Assembly (NCBI GenBank): GCA_016707115.1
Contig: JADJIH010000017.1
Span: forward strand, 1 to 64,000
Direction of reading: 5' to 3'
Source of the DNA: Ignavibacteriales bacterium
GTDB taxonomy: Bacteria; Bacteroidota; Ignavibacteria; Ignavibacteriales; Ignavibacteriaceae
DNA: 64,000 bases
The first letter of the stretch is position 1; every line of letters begins with the position of its first letter. The notes under the pieces were generated by a model, which did not search any database, had not been told where the DNA came from, and was given only the letters and a program-made list of their open reading frames with translations. Shown piece by piece: positions 26,362-35,017 of this stretch. The position numbers were made by a program, and so were the translations under genes.

Positions 26362-27559
26362 ATTCCAAATTCTCAGTTAGTACGATATGATCTGATATTT
26401 CATTTATTGCCAATGGATTAAACTCGATAATTGGATTGTTAGAAATCTGGAAATAATTTTTAATTATCTGTATTGTTCGTTTTGATGACAAACCATCTCC
26501 ATAAGGATTTACAGCAGAAGCCATTTTAATATATTCATCCTCATTATTAAGCAGGTTATCCGCAGTAGTAAAAATATTGTGCTCATCTAATCCAACAAGT
26601 TTAACTGTTCCATACTCTACAGCTTCTGGTCTTTCTGTAACTTCCCGTAAAACAAGTATTGGAATTCCAAAATGCGGGCCTTCTTCCTGAACACCACCTG
26701 AATCTGTTAAAATTAAATATGACTTAGACATCAGGTTTACAAAATCCAGATAATCCAATGGTTCTATTAAAAAGATATTTGGAATATTTCCTAAAATTGA
26801 TTGTGCCACATCTTGAACTTTGGGATTAAGATGTACAGGAAATATGATATTATAATCTTTATAACTTAGCGCAAGATTTTTTATAGCATGGCACGCGCTT
26901 TTCATAGGTTCGCCTAAATTTTCCCGGCGATGCATAGTAACGAGAATTATTTTTTTATCCTGATCAATAATCTTATTCAATGTGTCTGATGAAAAGACAT
27001 AATCTTTTTTAACCGAATAACTTAACGCATCAATAACAGTATTCCCCGTAACAAAAATATTTTTTGGATTTACATTTTCAGCAAGCAGTGCTTCTTTTGC
27101 GGTTTGTGTTGGTGCAAAATGCAGATCAGTAATTGTGCTTGTTAGTCTGCGATTAATTTCTTCAGGGAAAGGATTGCTTTTATCGTTTGTTCGTAAGCCT
27201 GCTTCAATATGCCCAACCGGTATTTGTCGATAAAATGCTGCTAAACTACCAACGAATGTTGTTGTCGTATCACCCTGCACTAAAACCAAGTCGGGTTTTT
27301 CCTTCTCAAAAATTATATCAAGTTCTTCAATTGTATTTTTTGTAATTGTTGCAAGTGTTTGCAATGGCTTCATTATATTTAAATCATAGTCCGGCTTAAT
27401 TTTAAATACATCCAAAACCTGATCAAGCATCTGCCGATGTTGTGCAGTAGCGATAGTAATTAGATTGAAATGTTCGGTTTGATGTTCAAGCTCTTTAATA
27501 ATAGGGGCCATTTTAATTGTGTCGGGTCTGGTCCCAAATATTACAGCTATCTTTTTCAT
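26345..27559 (-). CDS. wecB: UDP-N-acetylglucosamine 2-epimerase (non-hydrolysing)
   Basis: This 404-residue cytoplasmic enzyme interconverts UDP-GlcNAc and UDP-ManNAc. The family signatures are present: 'FGTRPDTIKMAP' at the N-terminus, 'VQGDTTTTFVGSLAAFY', 'GHIEAGLRTNDKSNPFPEE' and 'ILTDSGGVQEEGP' with the UDP-binding region, then 'LREVTERPEAVEYGTVKLVG'. It is about 30 residues longer than typical at the C-terminus, where it runs into the start of the next gene. As the first gene of the operon, it suggests that the polymer contains ManNAc, or a sugar made from it such as ManNAcA. It is preceded by a sigma-54-like element and paired dyads. Confidence 0.95.
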   Translation of the reverse strand: MKKIAVIFGTRPDTIKMAPIIKELEHQTEHFNLITIATAQHRQMLDQVLDVFKIKPDYDLNIMKPLQTLATITKNTIEELDIIFEKEKPDLVLVQGDTTTTFVGSLAAFYRQIPVGHIEAGLRTNDKSNPFPEEINRRLTSTITDLHFAPTQTAKEALLAENVNPKNIFVTGNTVIDALSYSVKKDYVFSSDTLNKIIDQDKKIILVTMHRRENLGEPMKSACHAIKNLALSYKDYNIIFPVHLNPKVQDVAQSILGNIPNIFLIEPLDYLDFVNLMSKSYLILTDSGGVQEEGPHFGIPILVLREVTERPEAVEYGTVKLVGLDEHNIFTTADNLLNNEDEYIKMASAVNPYGDGLSSKRTIQIIKNYFQISNNPIIEFNPLAINEISDHIVLTENLEYENNF

Positions 27560-27596
27560 CTATAATTCCTAAAAGTGGTTTCAATATCCAGCCATT

Positions 27597-27612
27597 AGAA
27601 ATATTCAAGCCA
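27597..27612 (-). promoter_or_regulatory. Weak sigma-54-like promoter of the exopolysaccharide operon
   Basis: The minus strand reads TGGCTTG-AATA-TTTCT. The TGGC half is good, but the -12 half has TC where GC is expected. A second imperfect candidate, TGGCTGGATATTGAAA, ends at 27579. Its position relative to the dyads at 27685 matches the other two promoters. Confidence 0.35.
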
Positions 27613-27684
27613 GAATATTTTTTGTTTAAATGGTTAATTTATTTGACAAAAAGAAGGTTTTTAATAAATGATAATTTTATTATT

Positions 27685-27719
27685 GATCCATTTGGTCGAG
27701 CTAATCAACAATTTGGTCG
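27685..27719. promoter_or_regulatory. Paired dyads upstream of wecB
   Basis: GATC-CATTTG-GTCG (27685-27698) and CAAC-AATTTG-GTCG (27706-27719) are direct repeats exactly 21 bp apart, two helical turns. They share the GTCG arm and N6 spacer with the sites at 12551 and 17648. Confidence 0.5.
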
Positions 27720-28021
27720 AATAATTTTATACTATTTAGTTAATTTGATTACTAAACTTGAGGTATACTTTTGTTTCATTGTACAGGTCTAATAATTAAT
27801 TCTTCCAGCCTCATCTTTGCTATCTTCTAAAAAAATTCTAATAATTAGCTATATGTGTAATCGGTTATTTGCGAGATTTTAATTGAGTAACTAATAATTA
27901 CTTAACCAAAGAACCATGTAGTTATTAAATAATACACTTTGGGGTAGTAATAAAAATTCTTTGTTAGCTACCTATTATTTATTTTTATAATGTCATTCAA
28001 TAACATTATACAGGGAGTTAT
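27720..28021. other. Intergenic region between wecB and the hydrogenase regulator
   Basis: AT-rich and without a credible gene. It carries the regulator's promoter, with a perfect inverted repeat at 27986-28010. Nothing else is recognised. Confidence 0.55.
27986..28010 (+). promoter_or_regulatory. Perfect inverted repeat at the hydrogenase-regulator promoter
   Basis: TATAATGT-N9-ACATTATA, with 8-bp arms. The left arm contains a -10-like TATAAT. The repeat ends 11 bp before the ATG at 28022, just ahead of the ribosome site GGGAG. It has the form of an operator for autoregulation. Confidence 0.5.
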
Positions 28022-28321
28022 ATGAAAACTATCTTATTAATTCTTGTCGGTCAAAGAAAACAAGCAGCTGTTCAAGTACAAAAAGTTTTAACCGGCTGGG
28101 GCTGCATGATCAAAACGAGATTGGGTATTCACGATGGTGTTATGGATAATTGCAGCGATCAGGGTTTATTAATTCTTGAGCTTGCTGGTGAAAGAAAAAA
28201 AATGGATGAACTTGCAAGAAAAGTTTCTCTGGTAAAGGGTGTTTCATCAAAACTGATTGATCTGAGAATACCTAAAGAAAAGAAATCTGTTAAGACTACT
28301 TCTTCAAAAAAGGCAAAGTAA
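28022..28321 (+). CDS. TM1266-family putative iron-only hydrogenase system regulator
   Basis: This 99-residue ACT/ferredoxin-like protein has 'VQVQKVLTGWGCMIKTRLGI' followed by 'DQGLLILELAGERKKMDELA' and 'VKGVSSKLIDL'. This is the beta-alpha-beta-beta-alpha-beta layout of the TM1266 family, which is found beside [FeFe] hydrogenase genes and is thought to regulate them. The last ~18 residues are a Lys/Ser-rich tail. The start has a clear GGGAG site. It points toward, and overlaps by 26 bp at the 3' end, the sensor kinase at 28296, beyond which lies hydrogenase operon 1. The inverted repeat at its promoter may be its own binding site, which is an inference. Confidence 0.8.
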   Translation: MKTILLILVGQRKQAAVQVQKVLTGWGCMIKTRLGIHDGVMDNCSDQGLLILELAGERKKMDELARKVSLVKGVSSKLIDLRIPKEKKSVKTTSSKKAK

Positions 28322-29678
28322 TTTTAATACAAGTTCCCGGGTATTTATTTGTAGAAAGATGCGAAGGGCTTTGAACATTTATTGTTCCATTGTGTCTTTC
28401 TACAATTTGTTTAACTACAGATAAACCTAAGCCAGAGCCTTCAACGCTGCCATGTTTAATATTACTTGCTCTGTAAAAATCATTAAATATTTTTTCAGTT
28501 TCTTCTTTGGGAATTCCAACACCGTTATCACAAACTTTAATTATTAAATTATCTTTATCTTCATCAACTTCAATCTCAACAATTCCATCCATATTATTAT
28601 ACTTTATGGCATTACTTATAATATTTGATAAAGCAATTTGAACTAATAATGGATCGCCTTCAATTGTATGTTTTTCTTTTCTATGATTTATAATTGAAAG
28701 CTTAACCCCTTTTGCCTCTGCATTTACTTTTGCACTTTTAATTGCTCTTGCAAGAATAGAGGCAATATCAACTTCTTCCTTAATAAATGAATCTTCAATT
28801 CTAAGTTTAGAAATTTTTAATACGTTGTTGATTAATTCTATAGCTTCATCAGATCTTCTTCTTGCGCGAGTTAGTTTTTCTTCTACAACTTCATCCAATG
28901 GACCAAGAAATTTTTGCAGTACTAAATCGAGATATGAATGAACTGCGGCAAGTGGAGTTTTAATCTCGTGCACAATACCCGAAATATACTTTTGCTTCTC
29001 TTTTTCTGCTGCATTTATTTTATCTATCGATTCCAACAACTGTTGTTCACGAATATAAAGCTGTTTTGCCATTCTGTTTGAGATCAATACAACCATAAAA
29101 ATCATAAATGCAAAGCTTGCATTAATTGCTAAAACATAATTAAAGTATTTATGTAGCGGTGTTGGAAGGAAGCCAATTATATGAAAATGCGGAAGCAGCG
29201 AAAAATACTCGCCGACAGTAATCCCCCAAAATGCAAGAACAATTGCTACTGCAAATGTATAAATCACAAATCCAGGTAAAATTAAACTGCCGACAATCAT
29301 GTGAATTACAAAAAACAAAAGTAGTGGTGATTCAACGCTTCCGGTAAAGTATACAATAAGCATTAATGCAATCATATCAGAAATCATCTGAATGATAGAC
29401 ATATGTAATGGATTAAAACTATCGGCATCGTGTTTAACAAACTGCCGTATATAGTGGAAAAGAATGTTATAAAGCAGGATTGAAATCGTAACTACGATTA
29501 TAGCTATTTGCTGATTTTTACCAAGAGTTATGCCTAAAAAATATTTGGGAAATATTATAAAAAAGAGAAGCATTAAAACTGCTGCGTATCGAAGTTTTAT
29601 AAACCAGAGATTTCTTCTGCGTATGGTTAACCAGAATTCTTCGTAGTGTTTTGCCCAAGCAGGAACAAGATTAAACAT
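28296..29678 (-). CDS. Membrane sensor histidine kinase
   Basis: This kinase is 460 residues from ATG 29678, preferred over the ORF start at 29735 because it has AGAG upstream and the soluble start 'MFNLVPAWAKHYEEFW'. It has about six transmembrane helices in the first 205 residues with very short loops, suggesting sensing within the membrane. A short coiled coil follows, then HisKA with the phospho-His in 'SGIVHEIKTPLAAVHSYLDL' and a complete ATPase domain ('NIISNAIKYN', 'DNGVGIP', 'GSGLGLSVV'). It lies downstream of hydA1 with a repeat between, and overlaps the end of the TM1266-like gene. Its cognate regulator is not adjacent; the receiver at 33525-33905 is the nearest candidate. Confidence 0.9.
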   Translation of the reverse strand: MFNLVPAWAKHYEEFWLTIRRRNLWFIKLRYAAVLMLLFFIIFPKYFLGITLGKNQQIAIIVVTISILLYNILFHYIRQFVKHDADSFNPLHMSIIQMISDMIALMLIVYFTGSVESPLLLFFVIHMIVGSLILPGFVIYTFAVAIVLAFWGITVGEYFSLLPHFHIIGFLPTPLHKYFNYVLAINASFAFMIFMVVLISNRMAKQLYIREQQLLESIDKINAAEKEKQKYISGIVHEIKTPLAAVHSYLDLVLQKFLGPLDEVVEEKLTRARRRSDEAIELINNVLKISKLRIEDSFIKEEVDIASILARAIKSAKVNAEAKGVKLSIINHRKEKHTIEGDPLLVQIALSNIISNAIKYNNMDGIVEIEVDEDKDNLIIKVCDNGVGIPKEETEKIFNDFYRASNIKHGSVEGSGLGLSVVKQIVERHNGTINVQSPSHLSTNKYPGTCIKITLPFLKK

Positions 29679-29768
29679 TACAATCTCTTTTTTATCACTG
29701 TAAAAATAAAAAAGGCAGATGCCAATTACGAACATCTGCCTGCAAGATCAGTTGCTTAAAATGAACTA

Positions 29769-29844
29769 GTCATTTCGAAGGAGTCCTCGATAGAGAAATC
29801 TTTATAAGTATAAAAATCAGATTTCTCCCTCCGGTCGAAATGAC
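29769..29844. repeat. Palindromic repeat, GTCATTTCGA family, copy 2
   Basis: A 76-bp element with ends GTCATTTCGAAGGAGTCC and CGGTCGAAATGAC. It matches the copies at 980 and 53068 and lies between hydA1 and the kinase gene. Confidence 0.75.
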
Positions 29845-29893
29845 ATTCATTATTTATTACCATATAGATAGACATATTTAAGTAATAATAAAA

Positions 29894-31801
29894 CTAAGCT
29901 ATATATTTTCCTCTCTTCACATAATGAGTGTGAAGAAGTTTGTGCGAAATATGTCCACAAGGTCCATCAGTTAAAAACTCAGTATAGATATCCGTAACAT
30001 GTCTATTCTCATGAGATTTTCTTAATGGTAAAGAATTATCTTCATCATAAATAGCTTTTGCACGCATCTTTCTGATTTCTTCATTGGTAGGAATTGGCTG
30101 ACCGCCGCCGCCTAAACAACCGCCGGGACAAGCCATAAACTCAATGAAATGACATTCGCTGAATTTTCCGCCAGCTTTTATATCATCCATAATTTTTTTA
30201 GCATTTGCTGTTCCGTGTGCAACTGCAACTTTTAGTGTGGCGCCTTTTAACCAGTTCCAATCAGGCACGAGATGCTGAAGAATTTTAGGAACAGGACCAA
30301 CTTCTGTAATTGGAAGTTCAGCATATTTTATTCCTTCAAATCCGCGTAATGGAATTATATCTGCGTTAGCAAAAATATCTTCTACTTTCTTTCCGGTTAC
30401 TAATTCAATAACTGTTCTTAAAGCAGCTTCCATAACTCCACCTGTTGCACCAAAAATTAATCCTGCACCGGAAGCATCACCAAACGGATCATCAAAATGT
30501 GATTGAGGCATTTCAGGTAAATAAATTCCTGCTTCTTTAATCATTTGTCCAAGTTCGCGTGTTGTTAATCCGAAATCAACATCTTTAAAACCTGAGTCAT
30601 TCATTTCAGGACGATTGCACTCAAACTTTTTAGCAGCACATGGCATAACAGCAACAGATACTATATCTTTTGGATCAATGCCTTTCTTTTCTGCGTAGAA
30701 AGTTTTTATTAATGCACCAAACATTTGCTGCGGTGATTTTGCAGAACTTAAGTTATCAATGTATTCAGGATAAAAATGTTCAAGATATTTTACCCAGCCT
30801 GGTGAACAGGATGTAAATTGCGGAATTGCAACTTGTTCTTTCTTTACCAATGCTTTGTAAAGTCTTAAAATTAATTCTGTTCCCTCTTCCATTATTGTAA
30901 GATCTGCAGTAAAGTTTGTATCGAACACAACATCAAATCCTATTCTGCGTAATGCAGTGTTCATTTCACCGGTAAAAGATTTACCTGGCTCCAAACCGAA
31001 CACTTCACCAATTGCAGCACGAGGAGATGGGGCTGTTTGGATTACAACATGTTTTGTTGGATCATCAATTGCATCCCAGATTACATCTGAAGGATCATTA
31101 GCTTTTAATGCGCCTGTTGGGCAGCGATTGATGCACTGTCCGCAGTTAATGCAAACAACATCAGCTAAAGGTTTTTCTAAAAATGTTCCGATGTGTGTTT
31201 TATCTCCGCGATCAATTGCTTCCAATACTCCAACTTCCTGAAGATCAATACAAGTTCTTACACATCTTCTGCAGTTAACACATTTGTTCATATCACGAAC
31301 TACTGAATACGATGATAAATCCTGTTCGTATAATGGTTCAGTAACATGTCCAAATGTATAAGAATCAACTCCATACTCTTTTGCAAGTGTTTGAAGTTCA
31401 CAGTTATTATTTCTTACACAAGAATAACATTCACCGTAGTGTTCGCTAAGAAGAAGATCTATAATGTGTCTTCTTGCTTTACGAACCATGCTGCTTGATG
31501 TTTTTATTTTTATCGGAGCAGTTATCGGAAATGAACAAGCTGTTTGAAGAGTTCTCATTCCTTCAATTTCCACAACGCAGATACGGCAAGTGCCTGCGAT
31601 GCAAAGATCAGGATGATGACAAAGTGTAGGAACGTGAATTTGATTTTCTTTACAAGCATCTAGAATTGTTTGTCCAAAAAATACTTGTACTTTCTTTTCA
31701 TTAATTTCAACAGTTACCTTACTTCCGATTCCATCTTCTAAAGTTGGTTTTTCAATCGTAAGCGGCTGCTGAGACATTGGGGTTCTTGATTTTTCTTTCA
31801 T
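29894..31801 (-). CDS. hydA: [FeFe] hydrogenase catalytic subunit HydA (operon 1)
   Basis: This 635-residue HydA has an N-terminal [2Fe-2S] domain (Cys61-Cys89), a His-Cys3 [4Fe-4S] site (~121-134), a 2[4Fe-4S] ferredoxin domain ('CVNCRRCVRTC', 'CINCGQCINRCP', 174-228) and the H-cluster domain. The latter shows L1 'TSCSPGW' (330-336), L2 'MPCAAKKFE' (386-394) and L3 'MACPGGCLGGGGQP' (556-569), then the small-subunit-like tail 'LRKSHENRHVTDIYTEFL'. ATG 31801 overlaps the hydB stop (TGATG). This modular form belongs to the NAD-linked, often electron-bifurcating, trimeric HydABC enzymes. L1 has Ser where the second Cys is more common, a known natural variant. Confidence 0.96.
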   Translation of the reverse strand: MKEKSRTPMSQQPLTIEKPTLEDGIGSKVTVEINEKKVQVFFGQTILDACKENQIHVPTLCHHPDLCIAGTCRICVVEIEGMRTLQTACSFPITAPIKIKTSSSMVRKARRHIIDLLLSEHYGECYSCVRNNNCELQTLAKEYGVDSYTFGHVTEPLYEQDLSSYSVVRDMNKCVNCRRCVRTCIDLQEVGVLEAIDRGDKTHIGTFLEKPLADVVCINCGQCINRCPTGALKANDPSDVIWDAIDDPTKHVVIQTAPSPRAAIGEVFGLEPGKSFTGEMNTALRRIGFDVVFDTNFTADLTIMEEGTELILRLYKALVKKEQVAIPQFTSCSPGWVKYLEHFYPEYIDNLSSAKSPQQMFGALIKTFYAEKKGIDPKDIVSVAVMPCAAKKFECNRPEMNDSGFKDVDFGLTTRELGQMIKEAGIYLPEMPQSHFDDPFGDASGAGLIFGATGGVMEAALRTVIELVTGKKVEDIFANADIIPLRGFEGIKYAELPITEVGPVPKILQHLVPDWNWLKGATLKVAVAHGTANAKKIMDDIKAGGKFSECHFIEFMACPGGCLGGGGQPIPTNEEIRKMRAKAIYDEDNSLPLRKSHENRHVTDIYTEFLTDGPCGHISHKLLHTHYVKRGKYIA

Positions 31802-33037
31802 CACTTACCTGCCTTTCCGTTAAATCCATCATTTCCAACTGTGTGAAAGATTTCATCTTTAAAATTATCCAGAATAGATATGAATGCATTAGGACTTGAT
31901 TGACCTAATCCGCATTTAGAAGCTACCTGCATTGTTTTTCCAAGTTCTTTTAATGTGTTTATATATTTGAAAGTGAATTCTCCGCGTTCAATCATATTAA
32001 TTCCTTCAAGAAGTTTTACATTTCCGATTCTGCATGGTGTACATTGCCCGCAGGATTCTTCAACAAAAAACTCCATAAAGTTTTTAAGAACGTGAAGCAT
32101 ATTTCTTGATTCATTAAAAATAATTACTGAGCCTCCGGTTGGTATATCTTCATAACCAAATTTGCGATCGAATTGCGACTTTGGAATACATGTACCGGAT
32201 GCACCGCCAACCTGAACAGCTTTTGTATTTTTTGCACCAACTATTTCTAGTAATTCATTAATTGAGATTCCCCATGGTAATTCATAAACACCAGGATTTT
32301 CACAATCACCTGAAACAGAAAATAATTTGGATCCTGTTGATTTATCAGTTCCATGTTTTTTAAACCAGCTTCCGCCTTTAGTAATTATGTGAGGAACAGC
32401 TGCAAGTGTTTCAACATTGTTTACAGAAGTTGGATATCCCATATAACCTGTGTTAACAGGAAATGGTGGACGATTACGCGGCTCACCTCTGTTGCCTTCA
32501 AGTGATTCAATAAGCGCAGTTTCTTCACCGCACACATAAGCACCTGAACCGAGACGAATAGAGATATCAAAAGAAAAATCTGTTCCGAGAATTCCTTCTC
32601 CGAGCAAATTATCTTCTCTCATATTTAGAAAGATAATTTTCTAACTGTTCAAGCATATATTCATATTCAGCACGCAGATAAACGATACCAACTTTTGCTC
32701 CAACAGTATATCCGCCAATAACCATTCCCTCAAAAACGAGTGCAGGATATTCCATTAAAAGCACTCTATCTTTAAATGTACCTGGTTCGCCTTCATCAGC
32801 ATTGCAAACAATAAATTTTTTATCGGCTTTTGCAGCAGCAGTTAACATCCATTTTGTAGATGTTGGAAATCCTGCGCCGCCTCTGCCTTTTAAACCTGAA
32901 TCTTTAATCTCAAAAAGAATATCTTCTCTTTTTTCTTTTAAAGCTTTCTTAATTCCCTCTCCTCTTTTATAAGCGGAGAAAAGAACCGGACCTGTTCTTT
33001 CAGTTTTTACTGCATCAATTTTAGTTTGTGTTTTCAT
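31801..33037 (-). pseudogene. hydB: HydB, NuoF-like subunit (operon 1), one frameshift
   Basis: Two frames (32609-33037 and 31801-32622) together give a ~411-residue NuoF-like protein. They contain 'GRGGAGFPTSTKW' (NAD site), 'NADEGEPGTFKDR' (FMN site), 'GSGAYVCGEETALIESLEG' and the [4Fe-4S] motif 'ESCGQCTPCR' with a later 'CGLGQSSPN'. The break is one extra base at TAAATATG near 32618-32623; removing it gives 'YLSKMREDNLL'. Unlike HydB of operon 2, it has neither an N-terminal [2Fe-2S] domain nor a C-terminal 2[4Fe-4S] domain. HydB lacking these clusters has been linked to NADH-dependent enzymes that do not bifurcate, so this complex may differ from operon 2. The frameshift is likely a sequence error. 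Confidence 0.88.
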
Positions 33038-33046
33038 TTTGCCTCC

Positions 33047-33520
33047 CTACTTTATTTCGTTAAGAATGTTAACAGCTTTTTCGGGATCGAGCTTTGTGTA
33101 AACACGATCGTTAATTATCATTGCAGGTCCCTGATCACACATACCAACACAGTTTGTGTATTCAAGAGTAATGCGATTATCTTTTGTTGTTTCGCCAAAC
33201 TTTATTCCAAGTTCTCTTTCAATAGCCTGAACAACTTTGCTTTTGTTCGCCATATCGCAGGAGATAGTCTGGCATAATCTTACAATATTTCTTCCCGTTG
33301 GTTTTGAATGAAGGAAAGAATAAAAAGATATAACACTAAACACTTCAACAGGATGAATATCAAGTAAACGTGCAACTTCCTGCTGAGCAAAATCACTTAC
33401 ATAACTGTGCTTCCTTTGTATTGCCTGAAGCACCGGCAAAAGAGATGATCTGTCTTTACCGTATTTTATTACGTAGCCCTCAATCTCTTCAGAGAGAGCA
33501 TTTTTTTCTACAACAAGCAT
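33047..33520 (-). CDS. hydC: HydC, NuoE-like [2Fe-2S] subunit (operon 1)
   Basis: This 157-residue thioredoxin-fold [2Fe-2S] protein has a helical N-terminal part ('SLLPVLQAIQRKHSYVS') and 'VISFYSFLHSKPTGRN'. The cluster ligands are in 'LCQTISC' and 'TNCVGMCDQGPAM', the NuoE/HydC pattern. It hands electrons between NADH/FMN in HydB and the rest of the complex. It starts 4 bp after the receiver gene and ends 9 bp before hydB, so the four genes (receiver, hydC, hydB, hydA) form one operon. The length is normal for the family. Confidence 0.94.
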   Translation of the reverse strand: MLVVEKNALSEEIEGYVIKYGKDRSSLLPVLQAIQRKHSYVSDFAQQEVARLLDIHPVEVFSVISFYSFLHSKPTGRNIVRLCQTISCDMANKSKVVQAIERELGIKFGETTKDNRITLEYTNCVGMCDQGPAMIINDRVYTKLDPEKAVNILNEIK

Positions 33521-33524
33521 TTGC

Positions 33525-33905
33525 TCACTCCTTAAAATGAATTGCTAAAAGTTTTTCTACTTTTTCCACCAGTGTTTCCGGTGAGATTGGTTTTTCAACA
33601 AACTCATCTACGGGCACCATTTCACTAGCCCCGAATTCCATACCCAAAGATTTTGAAACTGATGTGTACATTATGATGGGTGTATCAATATTCATTTTGC
33701 GGAATTTTTGTGCGAGGAAAAAACCATCATCAGGTTCATTCATCATCACATCAAGAATTATTAGATCAGGGTTTTGATCCATAACGATTTTGTAACCATC
33801 ATCAGGATTAGAAGCGGTGATAACGTCGTATCCTTTTGAAGTTAATACCAAACTGCTGGCATCAACAATATCCGGATCGTCGTCTATGATTGCTATTTTG
33901 GCCAT
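33525..33905 (-). CDS. Single-domain response regulator (CheY-like), first gene of hydrogenase operon 1
   Basis: This 126-residue stand-alone receiver has the acidic pocket 'IDDDPD', the phospho-acceptor Asp in 'LIILDVMMNEPDDGFF', Thr/Ser in 'IIMYTS' and Lys in 'FVEKPISPETL'. It has no output domain, so it must act by protein contact or phosphorelay. It resembles the receiver at 48199-48603, which also sits in a hydrogenase region: both have the 'EPDDGF'/'EEHDSGF' insertion after the Asp and a 'FGAS' segment. Being first in the hydC-hydB-hydA operon, it ties signalling to hydrogenase expression or activity. Confidence 0.9.
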   Translation of the reverse strand: MAKIAIIDDDPDIVDASSLVLTSKGYDVITASNPDDGYKIVMDQNPDLIILDVMMNEPDDGFFLAQKFRKMNIDTPIIMYTSVSKSLGMEFGASEMVPVDEFVEKPISPETLVEKVEKLLAIHFKE

Positions 33906-34242
33906 TGTTTATCCCCTAAAGATAAATTTATGGAATATTTAGTTAATTAAGAGTTTTCAAGTGATCATCAATTAACATGTTAAGTGCCATATTACTTTAC
34001 ACCAAATAATTATTTTAATTCAATTAGTGCGAGGGTTAAACATTTTTTTGTTTGATTTTTCTTAATCCTAAGAAGTTTTACTTCTCAAATAAGATATGCT
34101 GTTTATTAGCTTTTGCTAATTGCGAAAAGATGATAAATGGGAAGAGAGTTAAAAGCGAATAATTAAGAATTAAAAACTTTAGCTGATTAGAAATTATTTT
34201 TAAATAGCTATTTTGATATTATAAAAAGGAGCAATAAAAAAT
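33906..34242. other. Divergent intergenic region
   Basis: About 340 AT-rich bases between the divergent hydrogenase operon 1 and a methyltransferase. It must contain both promoters. I see no conserved motif, repeat or small gene beyond the AAAGGAG ribosome site for 34243. Confidence 0.5.
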
Positions 34243-34986
34243 ATGAAATCAAATAACAACTTTTACAATTCAGCATCAGTTTATTACGATAAAATGATTG
34301 ACTTTGATTCTGCATTACAGAAGCGCAAAATTCTTTTATCAAATTTTGTTGATGATAAAATAAAATCAGTTGCAGATGTTGGATGCGGAACCGGAGTTGA
34401 TTCAATTTCACTTTCGCAGCTTGGATTAAATGTTACTTCTTTTGATCCGTCAGCAGAAATGATAAACACTGCAAGAACAAATTCTGAAAAACATAATTGT
34501 AAAATTGATTTCCAAAACTTTGGTGCGAATGAAATTCCAAAAACATTTTATAATAGGTTTGATTTGGTTGTTTCACTTGGAAATACACTAGCAAATATTC
34601 CTTTTACTAAAATTGAAAAATCAGTTTCAAAATTATTTAAGCTATTAAAGAAAGATGGAAGAGTTCTTATTCAAATTCTTAATTACGAAAAGATTCTTAA
34701 AGAAAAAGAGCGAATAGTTAACATCACAAAAAAGGATGATGAATACTTCATTCGCTTTTATGATTTTGGAAAGAAAGATTTAACCTTTAACATTTTAAAG
34801 TTTATTTCCGATCAAACGAAAAAGAAAGAATTAATCTCAACAAAGATATTTCCATACACTTCAAAAGAATTTAAAAAAGTTTTTAAAGAAGCTGGATTTA
34901 AGAAAATAGAATTGTTTGGAGGATTAGATAAGAAAGCATTCGACCCAAAAAGTTCAAATGATTTAGTTTTATTTGCACATAAATAA
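34243..34986 (+). CDS. Class I SAM-dependent methyltransferase
   Basis: This 247-residue soluble protein has motif I 'VADVGCGTGVDSISLSQLG' binding the methionine part of SAM, the acidic residue after strand beta-2 ('VTSFDPSAEMI') and 'FDLVVSLGNTLANI' as motif IV. This is a Rossmann-type methyltransferase of the ubiE-like/Methyltransf_25 group. The C-terminal part ('FPYTSKEFKKVFKEAGFKKIELFGG') fits small-molecule methylases. The ATG has a strong AAAGGAG site. It ends in a bidirectional terminator with the T9SS gene that follows in the opposite direction. The substrate is unknown. Confidence 0.88.
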   Translation: MKSNNNFYNSASVYYDKMIDFDSALQKRKILLSNFVDDKIKSVADVGCGTGVDSISLSQLGLNVTSFDPSAEMINTARTNSEKHNCKIDFQNFGANEIPKTFYNRFDLVVSLGNTLANIPFTKIEKSVSKLFKLLKKDGRVLIQILNYEKILKEKERIVNITKKDDEYFIRFYDFGKKDLTFNILKFISDQTKKKELISTKIFPYTSKEFKKVFKEAGFKKIELFGGLDKKAFDPKSSNDLVLFAHK

Positions 34987-34987
34987 A

Positions 34988-35011
34988 AAAGGCACGATTG
35001 CTCGTGCCTTT
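34988..35011. terminator. Bidirectional terminator between convergent genes
   Basis: A 10-bp stem AAAGGCACGA/TCGTGCCTTT with a 4-base loop and A/T runs on both sides. The same hairpin recurs at 36967 and, slightly changed, at 38970. Confidence 0.85.
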
Positions 35012-35017
35012 CAAAAT

